Below, piece after piece: positions 63,982 to 64,000 of a DNA stretch of 64,000 nt. Source of the DNA: Mucilaginibacter sp. KACC 22773 (lineage in GTDB: Bacteria; Bacteroidota; Bacteroidia; Sphingobacteriales; Sphingobacteriaceae); the NCBI RefSeq assembly GCF_028736215.1, contig NZ_CP117883.1, positions 7,316,001 through 7,380,000 on the forward strand, given 5' to 3'. Below the pieces are notes generated by a model that saw nothing but the letters and a program-made list of their open reading frames with translations, did no database searches and was not told where the DNA came from. Position 1 is the first letter of the stretch; each line of letters begins with the position of its first letter. A program made the position numbers and the translations under genes.

Positions 63982-64000
63982 GTAAACAAACCAATCAACC

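Overview
The window looks like chromosomal DNA of a Bacteroidota bacterium of the Sphingobacteriaceae type; the genus (Mucilaginibacter or Pedobacter-like) is my inference. The signs are a SusC/SusD pair, a giant surface protein with a type IX secretion (T9SS) sorting tail, many short genes ending and starting in ATGA overlaps, LytTR/LytS signalling, DUF4097/DUF2911/SIMPL periplasmic proteins, and promoter boxes of the TAnnTTTG type. I see no rRNA, tRNA, CRISPR array, transposase, integrase or phage gene.

Layout. 1-40 holds the first codons of a probable MaoC-like gene leaving the window. 414-3151 is an ATP-dependent DNA ligase with its partner exonuclease, followed by a secreted GH13 amylase-like enzyme. 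5471-13251 is a two-gene surface unit: a 2364-residue IPT/TIG, NHL and FG-GAP protein with a T9SS tail, plus a lipoprotein. 13584-16124 is an ECF sigma factor operon (sigma factor, short membrane regulator, adhesin-like beta-repeat protein). 16209-25177 holds TerC, RlmI, a DUF2911 protein, a sodium:solute symporter operon with two tiny membrane proteins, a deacetylase-like protein and a SWIM zinc-finger protein. 25304-30776 holds an unknown two-gene unit and two hydrolases. 30992-38019 is a compact housekeeping run: mutL, two rhomboid proteases, an EEP-family protein, an SDR epimerase and cysS. 40092-48337 is a four-gene minus-strand operon (GT2-DUF2062, an MMPL exporter fused to an acyltransferase and a methyltransferase, a CrtI-like oxidoreductase, a C45 acyltransferase/hydrolase) that probably makes and exports a lipid-like product. 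48594-53181 holds Crp/Fnr regulators, an oxidoreductase and small genes. 53207-61871 is a LytTR/LytS two-component system divergent from SusC/SusD and a phosphoinositide phospholipase C. The window ends with a SIMPL protein and a DUF4097 beta-solenoid.

Two threads run across the window. First, several unrelated families of inverted, partly low-complexity repeats sit in the 3' spaces of genes. Two of them have become part of the coding sequence and supply the C-terminal tails of the exonuclease and of TerC. Second, an ECF-type promoter motif (TGCAACG, then GTCT after 16-17 bases) precedes both the sigma factor operon and the distant DUF4097 gene, which suggests one envelope regulon. The stand-alone lipid operon at 40-48 kb is the best candidate for a poorly described system.
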